A stretch of DNA of 64,000 bases from Ramlibacter sp. (GTDB taxonomy: Bacteria; Pseudomonadota; Gammaproteobacteria; Burkholderiales; Burkholderiaceae_C), in assembly GCA_016713005.1 (NCBI GenBank), contig JADJPY010000004.1, positions 62,001 through 126,000 on the forward strand, in the 5' to 3' direction. Made by a program: the position numbers and the translations under genes. The notes under the pieces are model-generated. The model searched no databases. It was not told the origin of the DNA and worked only from the letters and a program-made list of their open reading frames with translations. Below, piece by piece: positions 48,786-58,000 of this stretch (position 1 is the stretch's first letter; the number at the start of each line of letters is the position of its first letter).

Positions 48786-51755
48786 ATGTCAGGTTTTGCG
48801 GCGCGCACCCACTTGAACTCTCCCACGGACGGCAAATACCTGGAGCCCGGCGACAGCAGCCGGTATCTGGCCACAGCCCTGCAACACCAGCGAATCGCCA
48901 TCCGCGGCGCACGCACGCACAACCTCAAGAACATCGACCTGGACATCCCGCGCAACCAGCTGGTGGTGATCACCGGGCTGTCGGGGTCGGGCAAATCCAG
49001 CCTGGCGTTTGACACGCTGTACGCCGAGGGCCAGCGCCGTTACGTGGAAAGCCTGTCCGCCTACGCGCGCCAGTTCCTGCAGCTGATGGACAAGCCCGAT
49101 GTCGACATGATCGAGGGCCTGAGCCCGGCGATCAGCATCGAGCAGAAAGCCACCAGCCACAACCCTCGCTCCACCGTGGGCACAGTGACGGAGATCCACG
49201 ACTACCTGCGCCTGCTGTTCGCCCGCGCGGGCACGCCCTATTGCCCCGACCACGACCTGCCGCTGCGCGCGCAGACCGTCAGCCAGATGGTGGACGCGGT
49301 ATTGGCACTGCCGGCGGACACCCGGCTGATGATCCTGGCGCCGGTGGCGCGCGACCGCAAGGGCGAGTTCAGCGACGTGTTTGCCGACATGCAGGCGCGA
49401 GGCTATGTGCGTTTCCGCGTCGATGGCGAGGCGTACGAGTTCGACAACCTGCCCAGGCTGCGCAAGACCGAAAAGCACGACATCGATGTCGTCATCGACC
49501 GCCTCAAGGTGCGCCCGGACACCGACCCGCAAGGCCGCGCCCAGGTGCAGCAACGCCTGGCCGAGAGCTTCGAGGCCGCCCTGCGCCTGGCCGAGGGGCG
49601 CGCCATCGCACTGGAGACCGACAGCGGCGCGGAACACCTGTTCAACGCCCGCTTTGCGTGTCCCGCGTGCGGCTATTCGCTCAGCGAACTGGAGCCGCGG
49701 CTGTTCTCCTTCAATTCGCCGGTGGGCGCATGCCCGACCTGCGACGGCCTGGGCTCGCAGGAGTTCTTTGACGCCTCACGCGTGGTGGCCTTCCCCATGC
49801 TGTCGCTGGCCAGCGGCGCGATCAAGGGGTGGGACCGGCGCAACGGCTACTACTTCTCCATGCTGGAGAGCCTGGCGCGGCACTACAAGTTCAACGTGGA
49901 CGTGCCTTTCGAGGAGCTGGCGCCCCACATTCGCCAGGCCGTGCTGCACGGCTCGGGCGAGGAGGAGATCCGCTTCTCCTATGTGATGGATTCGGGCCAG
50001 TCGGCCGGGCGCAAGGTCACCCGCAAGCACCCCTTTGAGGGCGTCATCCCCAACATGGAACGGCGCTACCGCGAGACCGACTCGGTGGCGGTGCGCGAGG
50101 AACTGGCGCGCTACCGCAGCCTGCAGCCCTGCACGGATTGCGCCGGCACCCGGCTGCGGCGCGAAGCCCGCCATGTCAAGATCGGCGAGGGCGTGCATGC
50201 CAGGGCGATTTTCGAGGTGAGTCACGCCACGCTGCGCGAGGCGCTGGACTACTTCAACCACCTGAAGATGCACGGCGCCAAGGCCGAGATTGCCGACAAG
50301 GTGGTGCGCGAAATCGGCCTGCGGCTCAAGTTCCTGAACGATGTGGGCCTGAACTACCTCAGCCTGGACCGCAGCGCCGAGCCGCTGTCGGGCGGCGAGG
50401 CGCAGCGCATCCGCCTGGCCAGCCAGATCGGCTCGGGCCTGACCGGCGTGATGTATGTGCTGGACGAGCCCAGCATCGGCCTGCACCAGCGCGACAACGA
50501 CCGTTTGATCGGCACACTGCGCCACCTGCGCGACATCGGCAACAGCGTGCTGGTGGTGGAGCACGACGAGGACATGATCCGGGCCGCCGACCACGTGATC
50601 GACATGGGCCTGGGCGCGGGCATCCACGGCGGGCGCGTGATCGCGCAGGGCACGTTCGCCCAAGTGCAGGCCAGCGCCGCGTCGCTGACCGGCCAATACC
50701 TGGCGGGCACGCGCCGGATTGCGGTGCCGGCCAAGCGGCACCGGCTCGCCGACCAGGTGGACCCGCAGGTGCTGCGCATCGTGGGCGCCTCGGGCAACAA
50801 CCTCAGGGGCGTGGATGTGGACATCCCGGTGGGCCTGCTGACCTGTGTGACCGGCGTGTCCGGCTCGGGCAAGTCCACGCTGGTCAACGACACGCTGTAC
50901 GCAGCGGTGGCGCGCCAGATCTACCGGGCGCACGAGGAGCCGGCGCCGCATGCGGCGATCGAGGGCATCGAGCATTTCGACAAGGTCATCAACGTCGACC
51001 AGTCGCCCATCGGGCGCACGCCGCGCAGCAATCCGGCGACCTACACCGGCCTGTTCACGCCGCTGCGCGAGCTGATGGCCGAGACTTCGATGGCCAAGGA
51101 GCGCGGCTACGGGCCGGGCCGCTTCAGCTTCAACGTGGCCGGCGGGCGCTGCGAGGCCTGCCAGGGCGACGGCGTGGTCAAGGTGGAGATGCATTTCCTG
51201 CCCGACGTGTACGTGCCCTGCGACGTGTGCCACGGCCAGCGCTACAACCGCGAGACGCTGGAGGTGCAGTGGAAGGGCCGCAACATTGCCCAGTTGCTGG
51301 ACATGACGGTCGAGGACGCCTGGGCCTTCCTGAAGGCCGTCCCCACGCTGGCGCGCAAGCTGCAGACCCTGCTGGATGTTGGTCTGAGCTACATCAAGCT
51401 GGGTCAGGCGGCCACCACCCTGTCCGGAGGCGAGGCGCAGCGCGTCAAGCTGGCCCTCGAACTGAGCAAGCGCGACACCGGGCGCACGCTGTACATCCTG
51501 GACGAACCGACCACCGGGCTGCATTTTGCCGACATCGATTTGCTGCTCAAGGTGCTGCACCAGCTGCGCGATGCGGGCAACACCATCGTCATCATCGAGC
51601 ACAACCTGGACGTCATCAAGACCGCCGACTGGGTGATCGACATGGGCCCGGAGGGCGGCGCGGGCGGCGGCAGCGTGGTGGGCACGGGCACACCTGAAGA
51701 CATCGCCGCCAACGAGGCCAGCCACACGGGGCGCTACCTCAGGCGACTTTTATAG
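48786..51755 (+). CDS. uvrA: excinuclease ABC subunit A
   Basis: About 989-residue DNA-damage recognition ATPase of nucleotide excision repair. First Walker A GLSGSGKSSLAFDTLYAEG and second GVSGSGKSTLVNDTL, two LSGGEAQR ABC signatures, and the zinc-finger cysteines CPACG...CPTCDG and CEACQGDG...CDVCHGQ are all present. The N-terminus has about 35 extra residues before IRGARTHNLKN. The chosen ATG overlaps a TATCAT that could be a -10 box, so the real start may be slightly downstream. The stop directly precedes an interspersed element. Confidence 0.96.
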   Translation: MSGFAARTHLNSPTDGKYLEPGDSSRYLATALQHQRIAIRGARTHNLKNIDLDIPRNQLVVITGLSGSGKSSLAFDTLYAEGQRRYVESLSAYARQFLQLMDKPDVDMIEGLSPAISIEQKATSHNPRSTVGTVTEIHDYLRLLFARAGTPYCPDHDLPLRAQTVSQMVDAVLALPADTRLMILAPVARDRKGEFSDVFADMQARGYVRFRVDGEAYEFDNLPRLRKTEKHDIDVVIDRLKVRPDTDPQGRAQVQQRLAESFEAALRLAEGRAIALETDSGAEHLFNARFACPACGYSLSELEPRLFSFNSPVGACPTCDGLGSQEFFDASRVVAFPMLSLASGAIKGWDRRNGYYFSMLESLARHYKFNVDVPFEELAPHIRQAVLHGSGEEEIRFSYVMDSGQSAGRKVTRKHPFEGVIPNMERRYRETDSVAVREELARYRSLQPCTDCAGTRLRREARHVKIGEGVHARAIFEVSHATLREALDYFNHLKMHGAKAEIADKVVREIGLRLKFLNDVGLNYLSLDRSAEPLSGGEAQRIRLASQIGSGLTGVMYVLDEPSIGLHQRDNDRLIGTLRHLRDIGNSVLVVEHDEDMIRAADHVIDMGLGAGIHGGRVIAQGTFAQVQASAASLTGQYLAGTRRIAVPAKRHRLADQVDPQVLRIVGASGNNLRGVDVDIPVGLLTCVTGVSGSGKSTLVNDTLYAAVARQIYRAHEEPAPHAAIEGIEHFDKVINVDQSPIGRTPRSNPATYTGLFTPLRELMAETSMAKERGYGPGRFSFNVAGGRCEACQGDGVVKVEMHFLPDVYVPCDVCHGQRYNRETLEVQWKGRNIAQLLDMTVEDAWAFLKAVPTLARKLQTLLDVGLSYIKLGQAATTLSGGEAQRVKLALELSKRDTGRTLYILDEPTTGLHFADIDLLLKVLHQLRDAGNTIVIIEHNLDVIKTADWVIDMGPEGGAGGGSVVGTGTPEDIAANEASHTGRYLRRLL

Positions 51756-51756
51756 C

Positions 51757-51813
51757 CAAATTGGCCCGCAAGCCCCGTCCAGGCTTGTGATGCCGCTACT
51801 GTATTGATAGCAA
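51757..51813 (+). repeat. 55-bp interspersed element, copy 10
   Basis: Forward copy between uvrA and the thioesterase gene (same strand). Spacer CAGGCTTGTGATGCC and core GCTACTGTATTGATAGC (51795-51811). Its GC module is nearly the same as the one inside leuS. It lies just upstream of the thioesterase ATG (51831). Confidence 0.8.
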
Positions 51814-51830
51814 ATTGCGAGATCACCGTC

Positions 51831-52271
51831 ATGTCCGCCATCACGCTGCGCTTTCTTGCCGAACCCAGCACCGTCAATTTCGGCGGCAAGGTCCACGGCG
51901 GCACCGTCATGAAGTGGATCGACGAGGCGGGGTACGCCTGCGCCACCAGCTGGGCCCGGCGGTACTGCATCACCGTCTACGTGGGTGGCATCCGCTTTCA
52001 CCGTCCGATCATGATCGGTGACCTGGTGGAAGTGGAGGCCCGCCTGGCCTACACCGGCACCACCAGCATGAACATCGCCGTGGAGGTGCGCAGCGGTGAC
52101 ATGAAGGGCGGACAGCTGGAAAAAACCACCGAATGCCTGATCGTGTTCGTCTCGGTGGACTCACACGGCCGCCCCATGCCGGTGGACACCTGGACGCCCG
52201 AAACACCCGGCGAGGTTGCGCTGGCCACCCGGGCCAAGGCCCAGCTGGACGCCTCGCGCGCGGCCCAGTGA
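51831..52271 (+). CDS. acyl-CoA thioesterase (hotdog fold, YciA-like)
   Basis: 146-residue hotdog-fold protein that hydrolyses acyl-CoA. NFGGKVHGGTVMKWIDEAGYACA at residues 14-36 is the family's catalytic helix region, and FHRPIMIGDLVEVEARL near 62 is typical of YciA-type enzymes. The ATG at 51831 is used; nine upstream codons belong to the repeat. The stop overlaps the GTG start of the EamA gene by 4 nt (GTGA), giving translational coupling. Confidence 0.88.
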   Translation: MSAITLRFLAEPSTVNFGGKVHGGTVMKWIDEAGYACATSWARRYCITVYVGGIRFHRPIMIGDLVEVEARLAYTGTTSMNIAVEVRSGDMKGGQLEKTTECLIVFVSVDSHGRPMPVDTWTPETPGEVALATRAKAQLDASRAAQ

Positions 52272-53191
52272 CTCAGGCTGCCGCTCGGTTCAGCGCCCGC
52301 GACAGCGCAGCCGCCCTCGCCGTGGTGGTGATCTGGGGCCTGAACTTCGTGGCGATGAAGTTCGCGTTGCGCGACTTCACGCCATTCCAGCTGGGTGCCG
52401 CGCGCTATGTGTTTGCGGTGCTGCCGCTGGTGCTGCTGGTGCGCCCGCCGCGCCTGCACTGGAAGTGGGTGCTGCTGTACGGCATGTTCCAGGGCGTGGG
52501 GCAGTTCGGCTTTTTGTTCAGCGCGCTGAAAGTGGGCATGACGGCGGCGCTGGCCTCGGTGCTGATGCAGACCCAGGTGTTCTTTACCGCCATCTTCGGC
52601 TTCTTGCTCTTGCACGAGCGCGCCAGCCGGCCGTTGCAGGCCAGCCTGCTGCTGGCCGCGCTGGGCCTGGCCTGTTTTGCGATGAGCACCGTCTCCGCGC
52701 CCGCCGGTATTGGCGCCACCACGGGCTGGGGGCTGCTGCTCAACCTGTGTGCTGCCGCGATGTGGGCGGCCTCCAACATCGTGGCGCGCAAGGCCCAGCA
52801 GTCCAGCCAGGGCTTTGATGCGCTGGGATTCGTGGTGTGGAGCAGTCTCGCGCCGATCGTGCCGTTCCTGCTGTTGACCCTGGCATTTGATGCGCCGGCC
52901 TCGCGCTGGCAGTGGCTGGCAGCGCCGCTGTCGGGCTGGTTGTCGGTGGCGTATCTGGGTTGGGTGGCCACCATCCTGGCTTACGCCATGTGGACGGGCC
53001 TGCTCAAGCGCCACCCGGCCAACCGCGTGGCGCCGTTCAGCCTGGGTGTGCCGGTGGTGGGCCTGACGACCGGGATGCTGGTGCTGGGCGAGGCGATCAC
53101 CGGCTGGCAATGGGCCGGCATCGCGCTGGTGGTGGCTGCGCTGGCCACCGTGTTGCTGGCACCCCGTTTTTCAGGCAAAAACAGGGCTTAG
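52268..53191 (+). CDS. EamA-family transporter (first)
   Basis: 307-residue drug/metabolite transporter with ten predicted helices in two EamA repeats (VVVIWGLNFVAMKFALRDF at residues 17-35 and a second repeat from about 160). Such proteins export amino acids or other metabolites. GTG start overlapping the thioesterase stop. The TAG stop (53189-53191) lies inside an interspersed element. Substrate unknown. Confidence 0.85.
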   Translation: MTQAAARFSARDSAAALAVVVIWGLNFVAMKFALRDFTPFQLGAARYVFAVLPLVLLVRPPRLHWKWVLLYGMFQGVGQFGFLFSALKVGMTAALASVLMQTQVFFTAIFGFLLLHERASRPLQASLLLAALGLACFAMSTVSAPAGIGATTGWGLLLNLCAAAMWAASNIVARKAQQSSQGFDALGFVVWSSLAPIVPFLLLTLAFDAPASRWQWLAAPLSGWLSVAYLGWVATILAYAMWTGLLKRHPANRVAPFSLGVPVVGLTTGMLVLGEAITGWQWAGIALVVAALATVLLAPRFSGKNRA

Positions 53192-53233
53192 CCCCCGTCT
53201 GCATTGATTTGTTTGCTATTAAAGTAATAGCAA
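53177..53233 (+). repeat. 55-bp interspersed element, copy 11
   Basis: Forward copy at the convergent ends of the first EamA gene and pyrF. Module AAAAACAGGGCTTAGCCCCC (first 20 bases), 15-nt spacer, core GCTATTAAAGTAATAGC (53215-53231) flanked by TTT/AAA. The TAG stop of the EamA gene is within the module. Confidence 0.8.
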
Positions 53234-53251
53234 ATTCGCCAGGGAGTGCGC

Positions 53252-54076
53252 TCAGGGGCGCGAGGCCGCCAGCAGCTCGCGCGTGCGCAGCGCCTCCGCA
53301 CGCGCCGCCTGGGCGAAATCCTCGCCACCCGAGGCGTACAGGATGGCCCGCGAGGAATTGACCACGATTGGCGCATTGGCACGCCAGCCGGCGCGCACCG
53401 TGGCGGCCGCGTCGCCGCCCTGGGCGCCCACACCGGGGATCAGCAGCGGCAGCGTGGGCGCCACCGCGCGCACCCGCTCGATCTCGGCCGGGTAAGTCGC
53501 GCCCACAACCAGCCCCAGCTGGCCGTTGAGGTTCCACGGCCCTTGGGCCAGCCGCGCCACATGTTCGTACAAGAGGGGCGCGCCTTCGACGGAGGAAAGC
53601 CGCTGGTTCTGCAGGTCGTCACCGCCGGGGTTGGAGGTGCGGCACAACAGGAAAGCGCCTTTGCCCTCGTGCTTCAGGTAGGGCTGCACGGAGTCAAAGC
53701 CCATGAAGGGGGACAGCGTCACGGCGTCGGCGCCGTAGCGCTCGAACGCCTCCTTGGCGTACTGCTCGGCGGTGGAGCCAATGTCGCCGCGCTTGGCGTC
53801 CAGGATGATGGGCACATGGGGCGCAACGCGGCGAATGTGTTCCATCAGCCGCTCCAGCTGGCCCTCGGCCCGGTGTGCCGAAAAGTAGGCAATCTGCGGC
53901 TTGAACGCGATGGTCAGGTCGGCGGTGGCATCCACGATGCGCGCGCAGAAGTCGTAGATCCTGTTGGCGTCGCCCTTGAGGCCAGCCGGGAAGCGGGAAG
54001 GTTCGGGATCGAGGCCCACACACAGCATGGAACCATTGAGTTGCTGCGCGTCCAGCAGCATGTCGATGAAGGTCAT
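53252..54076 (-). CDS. pyrF: orotidine 5'-phosphate decarboxylase (type 2)
   Basis: 274-residue OMP decarboxylase of the longer type 2 class, making UMP in pyrimidine synthesis. The catalytic motif LDAKRGDIG at residues 92-100 holds K95 and the aspartates. VGLDPEPSRFP (20-30) and TSNPGGDDLQ are family features. The ATG at 54076 lies only 6 nt after a TACAAT -10 (minus strand 54088-54083), implying a leaderless mRNA. Divergent from the second EamA gene with 30 nt between starts. Confidence 0.95.
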   Translation of the reverse strand: MTFIDMLLDAQQLNGSMLCVGLDPEPSRFPAGLKGDANRIYDFCARIVDATADLTIAFKPQIAYFSAHRAEGQLERLMEHIRRVAPHVPIILDAKRGDIGSTAEQYAKEAFERYGADAVTLSPFMGFDSVQPYLKHEGKGAFLLCRTSNPGGDDLQNQRLSSVEGAPLLYEHVARLAQGPWNLNGQLGLVVGATYPAEIERVRAVAPTLPLLIPGVGAQGGDAAATVRAGWRANAPIVVNSSRAILYASGGEDFAQAARAEALRTRELLAASRP

Positions 54077-54082
54077 GCGCCT

Positions 54083-54101
54083 ATTGTAAGAAGCGGACAA
54101 T
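54083..54101. promoter_or_regulatory. divergent leaderless -10 boxes for pyrF and the second EamA gene
   Basis: TACAAT on the minus strand (54088-54083) serves pyrF (ATG 54076). GACAAT on the plus strand (54096-54101) serves the EamA gene (ATG 54107). Both lie 5-6 nt before their ATG, so transcription would start almost at the codon. The shared 30-nt gap leaves little room for separate -35 boxes. Confidence 0.4.
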
Positions 54102-54106
54102 CGGGC

Positions 54107-54988
54107 ATGCCTTCAATGACACCCCTGCAGCTGACGCTGCTTGCCGCCCTGACGCTGGTCTGGGGCCTGAACTGGCCCATCATGAAGCTGGGCATTGCCG
54201 ACTACCCGCCGCTGACGTTCCGGGCGCTTTCGATGTGGCTGGGCCTGCCCGTACTGGGTCTGGCGCTGGTGGTGCTCAAGGTGCCCTTCCGGGTGGCTCG
54301 GGCGCACTGGCGCGAGCTGTTCTGGCTGGCAGCGGCCAACATGTTCTTCTGGCACGCCTGCATCATCCTGGCGGTGGGCCAGCTCACCAGCGGGCGGGCC
54401 GCGATCCTGGGCTACACCATGCCGATCTTCTCGGCACTCATCGGCGCCTGGCTGTTTCGAGACCGCCTGTCCCCGCGCGGATGGCTGGGCGTGGGTGCAG
54501 CGACGCTGGGCGTGTTGCTGCTGCTGTGGCATGAGTTCACCGGCATGTCCGGCAAACCGCTGGGCGTGCTGCTGGCGCTGGTGGCCGCGTCCACCTGGGC
54601 GCTGGGCACCCACCTGCTGCGCCGCACGAAAATCCCTGCGCAGACGCTGACGCTGTCATTCTGGATGACGGTGCAGGCCACGCTGGTAATGACGCTGCTG
54701 GCGGTGCTGTTCGAGCAGCCCCGCTGGCGCATGCCCCCGCCGGCGACCAGCTGGGCCATCGCCTTCAACGCGGTGCTGATCTTCGGCTTTGCGCACGCCA
54801 CCTGGTTCTTCCTGGCACGCAGCCTGCCGCCCGTCGCCTCCACGCTCAGCGTGATGCTGATCCCGGTGCTGGGCGTATTCAGCGGCGCGCTGTGGCTGGG
54901 CGAATTCCTGCACTGGCAGGACTGGGCCGCCGTGGCGCTGATGCTGGTGGCGCTGGGCTCCGTGCTGGCGCCGCACCGCGCCCGCTAG
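54107..54988 (+). CDS. EamA-family transporter (second)
   Basis: 293-residue drug/metabolite transporter with ten predicted helices and two EamA repeats (LTLVWGLNWPIMKLGIADYP near residues 15-34). It is a different branch from the neighbour at 52268. Start at 54107; the open frame upstream is a shadow of pyrF. Converges on the giant adhesin with a 57-nt gap. Confidence 0.85.
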   Translation: MPSMTPLQLTLLAALTLVWGLNWPIMKLGIADYPPLTFRALSMWLGLPVLGLALVVLKVPFRVARAHWRELFWLAAANMFFWHACIILAVGQLTSGRAAILGYTMPIFSALIGAWLFRDRLSPRGWLGVGAATLGVLLLLWHEFTGMSGKPLGVLLALVAASTWALGTHLLRRTKIPAQTLTLSFWMTVQATLVMTLLAVLFEQPRWRMPPPATSWAIAFNAVLIFGFAHATWFFLARSLPPVASTLSVMLIPVLGVFSGALWLGEFLHWQDWAAVALMLVALGSVLAPHRAR

Positions 54989-55045
54989 GCGCGATGGCGC
55001 CGGACACCGCGCCCGCGCGGGGTGTGGCCTGCGCCGGCCTTCGGT

Positions 55046-58000
55046 TCAGCGCGGGCAGGTGTTCTCGAAGACGACGTCGTCGCGCCCCGCGCGGCGCCGG
55101 CGCAGCAAGTCTTCGTCGGCAAGATCGAGGAACTGGTCCAGCAGGTCTTCGTCCGCAATCAGCCTGGGCAGGATGGGCTGCTCTTCGCCCAGCTGACCCA
55201 CGCCGTACACCGTGCTGCCATTGAGCACCTGGTTGCCCACGCCCAGGTAGCCGCAGGTCGCGCAACCGGCCGCCACCAGCGCCTCGGAAAGGGCCTGGCC
55301 GTTGGTGGACAGGATCACGCCATCGGAATTGGCGCCCGTGCCAGCCGCCAGATTCACGCTGTTGGTCTGGAGGGCGATCGGGCCAAAGGAAATCATGGCG
55401 GCGTAGGAGCCATCACCGCTGCCGCCCTGGATGTCAATCGCGTTGGCCTGGACGTCCAGTGTGCTGCCGGCGGTTTGCGGGTCCAGCAAGGCGAAAGCGC
55501 CGTTGCCGCTTCCGCCGTGGATGCCCAGCGTCCCGCCCAGCGTGATGAGGGCGCTGCGCCCAACGACAAAGCTGGCGTGCGCGTTCTCCCCGGATCCGCC
55601 GTCGATGTAGAAGCTGCCGCCCTCGGCACCCGTCACCTCGGCAAAGCTGCCGATGGACACGCGCGCGTGGTTGCCCGTGTTGTAGCCCCCATGCACAACA
55701 AACTGGTTGTAGCCGCCACCCATGGAGAACTGCGCATTGCGCGCCACGTTGACCTCTGCGAACGACCCGGACAGGCCTTCGCCACCCTCGATGTACACGC
55801 CGGCCGCCTTGACAAAGAGATCGCGTCCGACCTGGATGGTGGACGTGGCCCCCTGACCTTCGCCGCCATACACCTCGAGATACTGGGTGTAGGGGCTGCC
55901 GATCGTGACCTGGGGTTGTTCATTGCCCAGGGGGGCTTCTTCTTCGGGGCCATGCACCGACAGGTCGCGGCCAGCCTCGACACGCGCTGTGTTGCCGCTG
56001 CCGTAGTACCCACCGATGACATAGAGCTTGTAGTCCAGGCTGAAGTCGATGTCACGACCGGCCTTCACGATGGCCTGGGTGTCCGTCCCATCGCCGCCAA
56101 CGACGGCAAACTCATTGGCACGGACCTTGAGGTCCTGCCCGGCTTCGATCCGGCCTTCGGAGCCGACGCCCTCACCACCGTACACCGCGATACCGTAGGC
56201 ATACAGGTTCACGTCATTAGTAGCGTGCACCCGGGCCTTGCCACCGTTGTAGCCGCCACCAACCCACAGGTTGGGCGTCTCGATGGTGAGGTTGTTGCGC
56301 GCGGAGATATTGGCCGTGGCCGTATCGCCGTAGACATCGATGTAGTTCTGCGCTCCGATGTAGATGTTGTGCGCCGTGATGTTCAGGTTGGTCGAGCCGG
56401 CCTCTACTTCAATAAACCCTTCGCTGGTCAGATTCAGCGAGCCGAGGCCGCCCAGTTCGATACCACGCCAGCCCGGGTCGGCATTGATGGTTGGCGTGGT
56501 CGGCGCCGTCAGCACCGACTCGAGGCCTTCGCTGGAGATGTACAGCACAGTGCCGGTATGCTGGATGTCTGCCGGGCCGCCCGCGGTGCGCACGGCGAGG
56601 TGCTCGCCATCAAAAGTGATGGGTTGGGCCAGCGTACCGATGTTGCCGTTGGTGGCGGTGGTTTCCATGGCCAGTTTGACCACGCCCCAGTTCGCGCCCG
56701 ATTCCTGGGTGATGCCCGCACCGGGGGTGGTGGACAGGTTCTGGGCGAACAGGCCCTCGCCGCCAATGATCGTCCCAAGATGGATGGAGCCACCCGCCTT
56801 GCCGCCGCCAGCACCGGTGTCCACCTTGGCGACCATGTCGCCTCCACCCAGCGTGATGGTGGTGCCCGCCGCCATGGTGATGCCGCCAGCGCCCGCATCC
56901 CGGTGGGCCGCATTGGCGCCGGCCGAATTGGCCCAGAGCATCAGGTTGCCGCCGCCTGTATCAATATTGGCGTTGACAAGAATGGAGCGTCCCGCCTCCA
57001 TCACCAGATCGCCCGCGTCATACACCGGCACGGTGATGATGTCGGCATTGACCGTGATGTCGTTGTTGGCCTGCAGCAGCACGCTGGTGCCGTTGTTGGT
57101 GATGTCGGTGATCCGGCCCGGTGTGATGGTGACGCTGTCGCCGGCGGCGTCAGCGAACGTGAGGCCACCCGTATATGGGCCAGGATCGACCGATGCATTG
57201 GTCAGGATCACCTGGCCGGGGCCGCCCCCCCACTGGCTCATCCCCGCAAAGCGCAGAGTGTAGAGACCGTTGCCCACGTACTCGGGGATCCGGTCGGAGC
57301 CGTTGTAGCTGCCGCCCTGCAGGCCACTTGCGTACGGGCTGACGATGCTGTTGGTGTCGTTGACGGTGCCCAGCTGGCCCCAGGTGACGAATGTGTAGGC
57401 GCCCTTGCCACCGTCGTAGCTTGGCGTCACCACGTAATAGCTGCCCGGTGTGGCAGACAGTTCGCCCACAGGCGAGTAGTGCCCCTCTCCGCCAAGCCCA
57501 TCGCCCACGAAATCGCTGATATGGCTGCCGGTCAGGCTGTTTGTGGTGGCGGACACAACGCCCAGCGCTTTCAGGCTGGCGGTGCCCGAGGCCACCGTGC
57601 CCCAGGTGATGGCACCAGTGCCACTATTCCAGCTTGGGCTTGCCACGACGAAGTGGCTGCTGTCGACGTTGAACACCCGATAGCCAACCCGGTCGCCAGC
57701 GGCGGACCCGACCAGGGAGTTGGCCGCGCTGACCACGCCCGTCGGATTGGGGCCGGTCTGGTTGAACACGGTCGCCATGCCCGTGTCGTTGTTCCAGCCT
57801 TCGTTGTGCACCACATACGACCCGTAGATCGCGCGTCCGCGGCCATAGTCGTAACCGGAGACCGCGCCAACGCCCGTGACGTCAAACAGGCCATTGCCCA
57901 CATTCGACGCCCCGCCATACAGACTGTAGCTGTCTGATCCCATGGTGCCGGTGAGCGGCACGTTCGGGTTGATGAACGTCACGGCGCCCTGGCCCAAATC

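Noticed and set aside
6004..53233. Interspersed elements as tRNA-like genes or attachment sites
   Set aside because: The short palindromic core lacks cloverleaf features, no integrase is nearby and no flanking duplication was seen.
55022..57937. 971-codon open frame on the plus strand opposite the adhesin
   Set aside because: Mirror of the periodic adhesin sequence; no ribosome site or family motif, and the opposite strand shows coherent beta-repeat protein.
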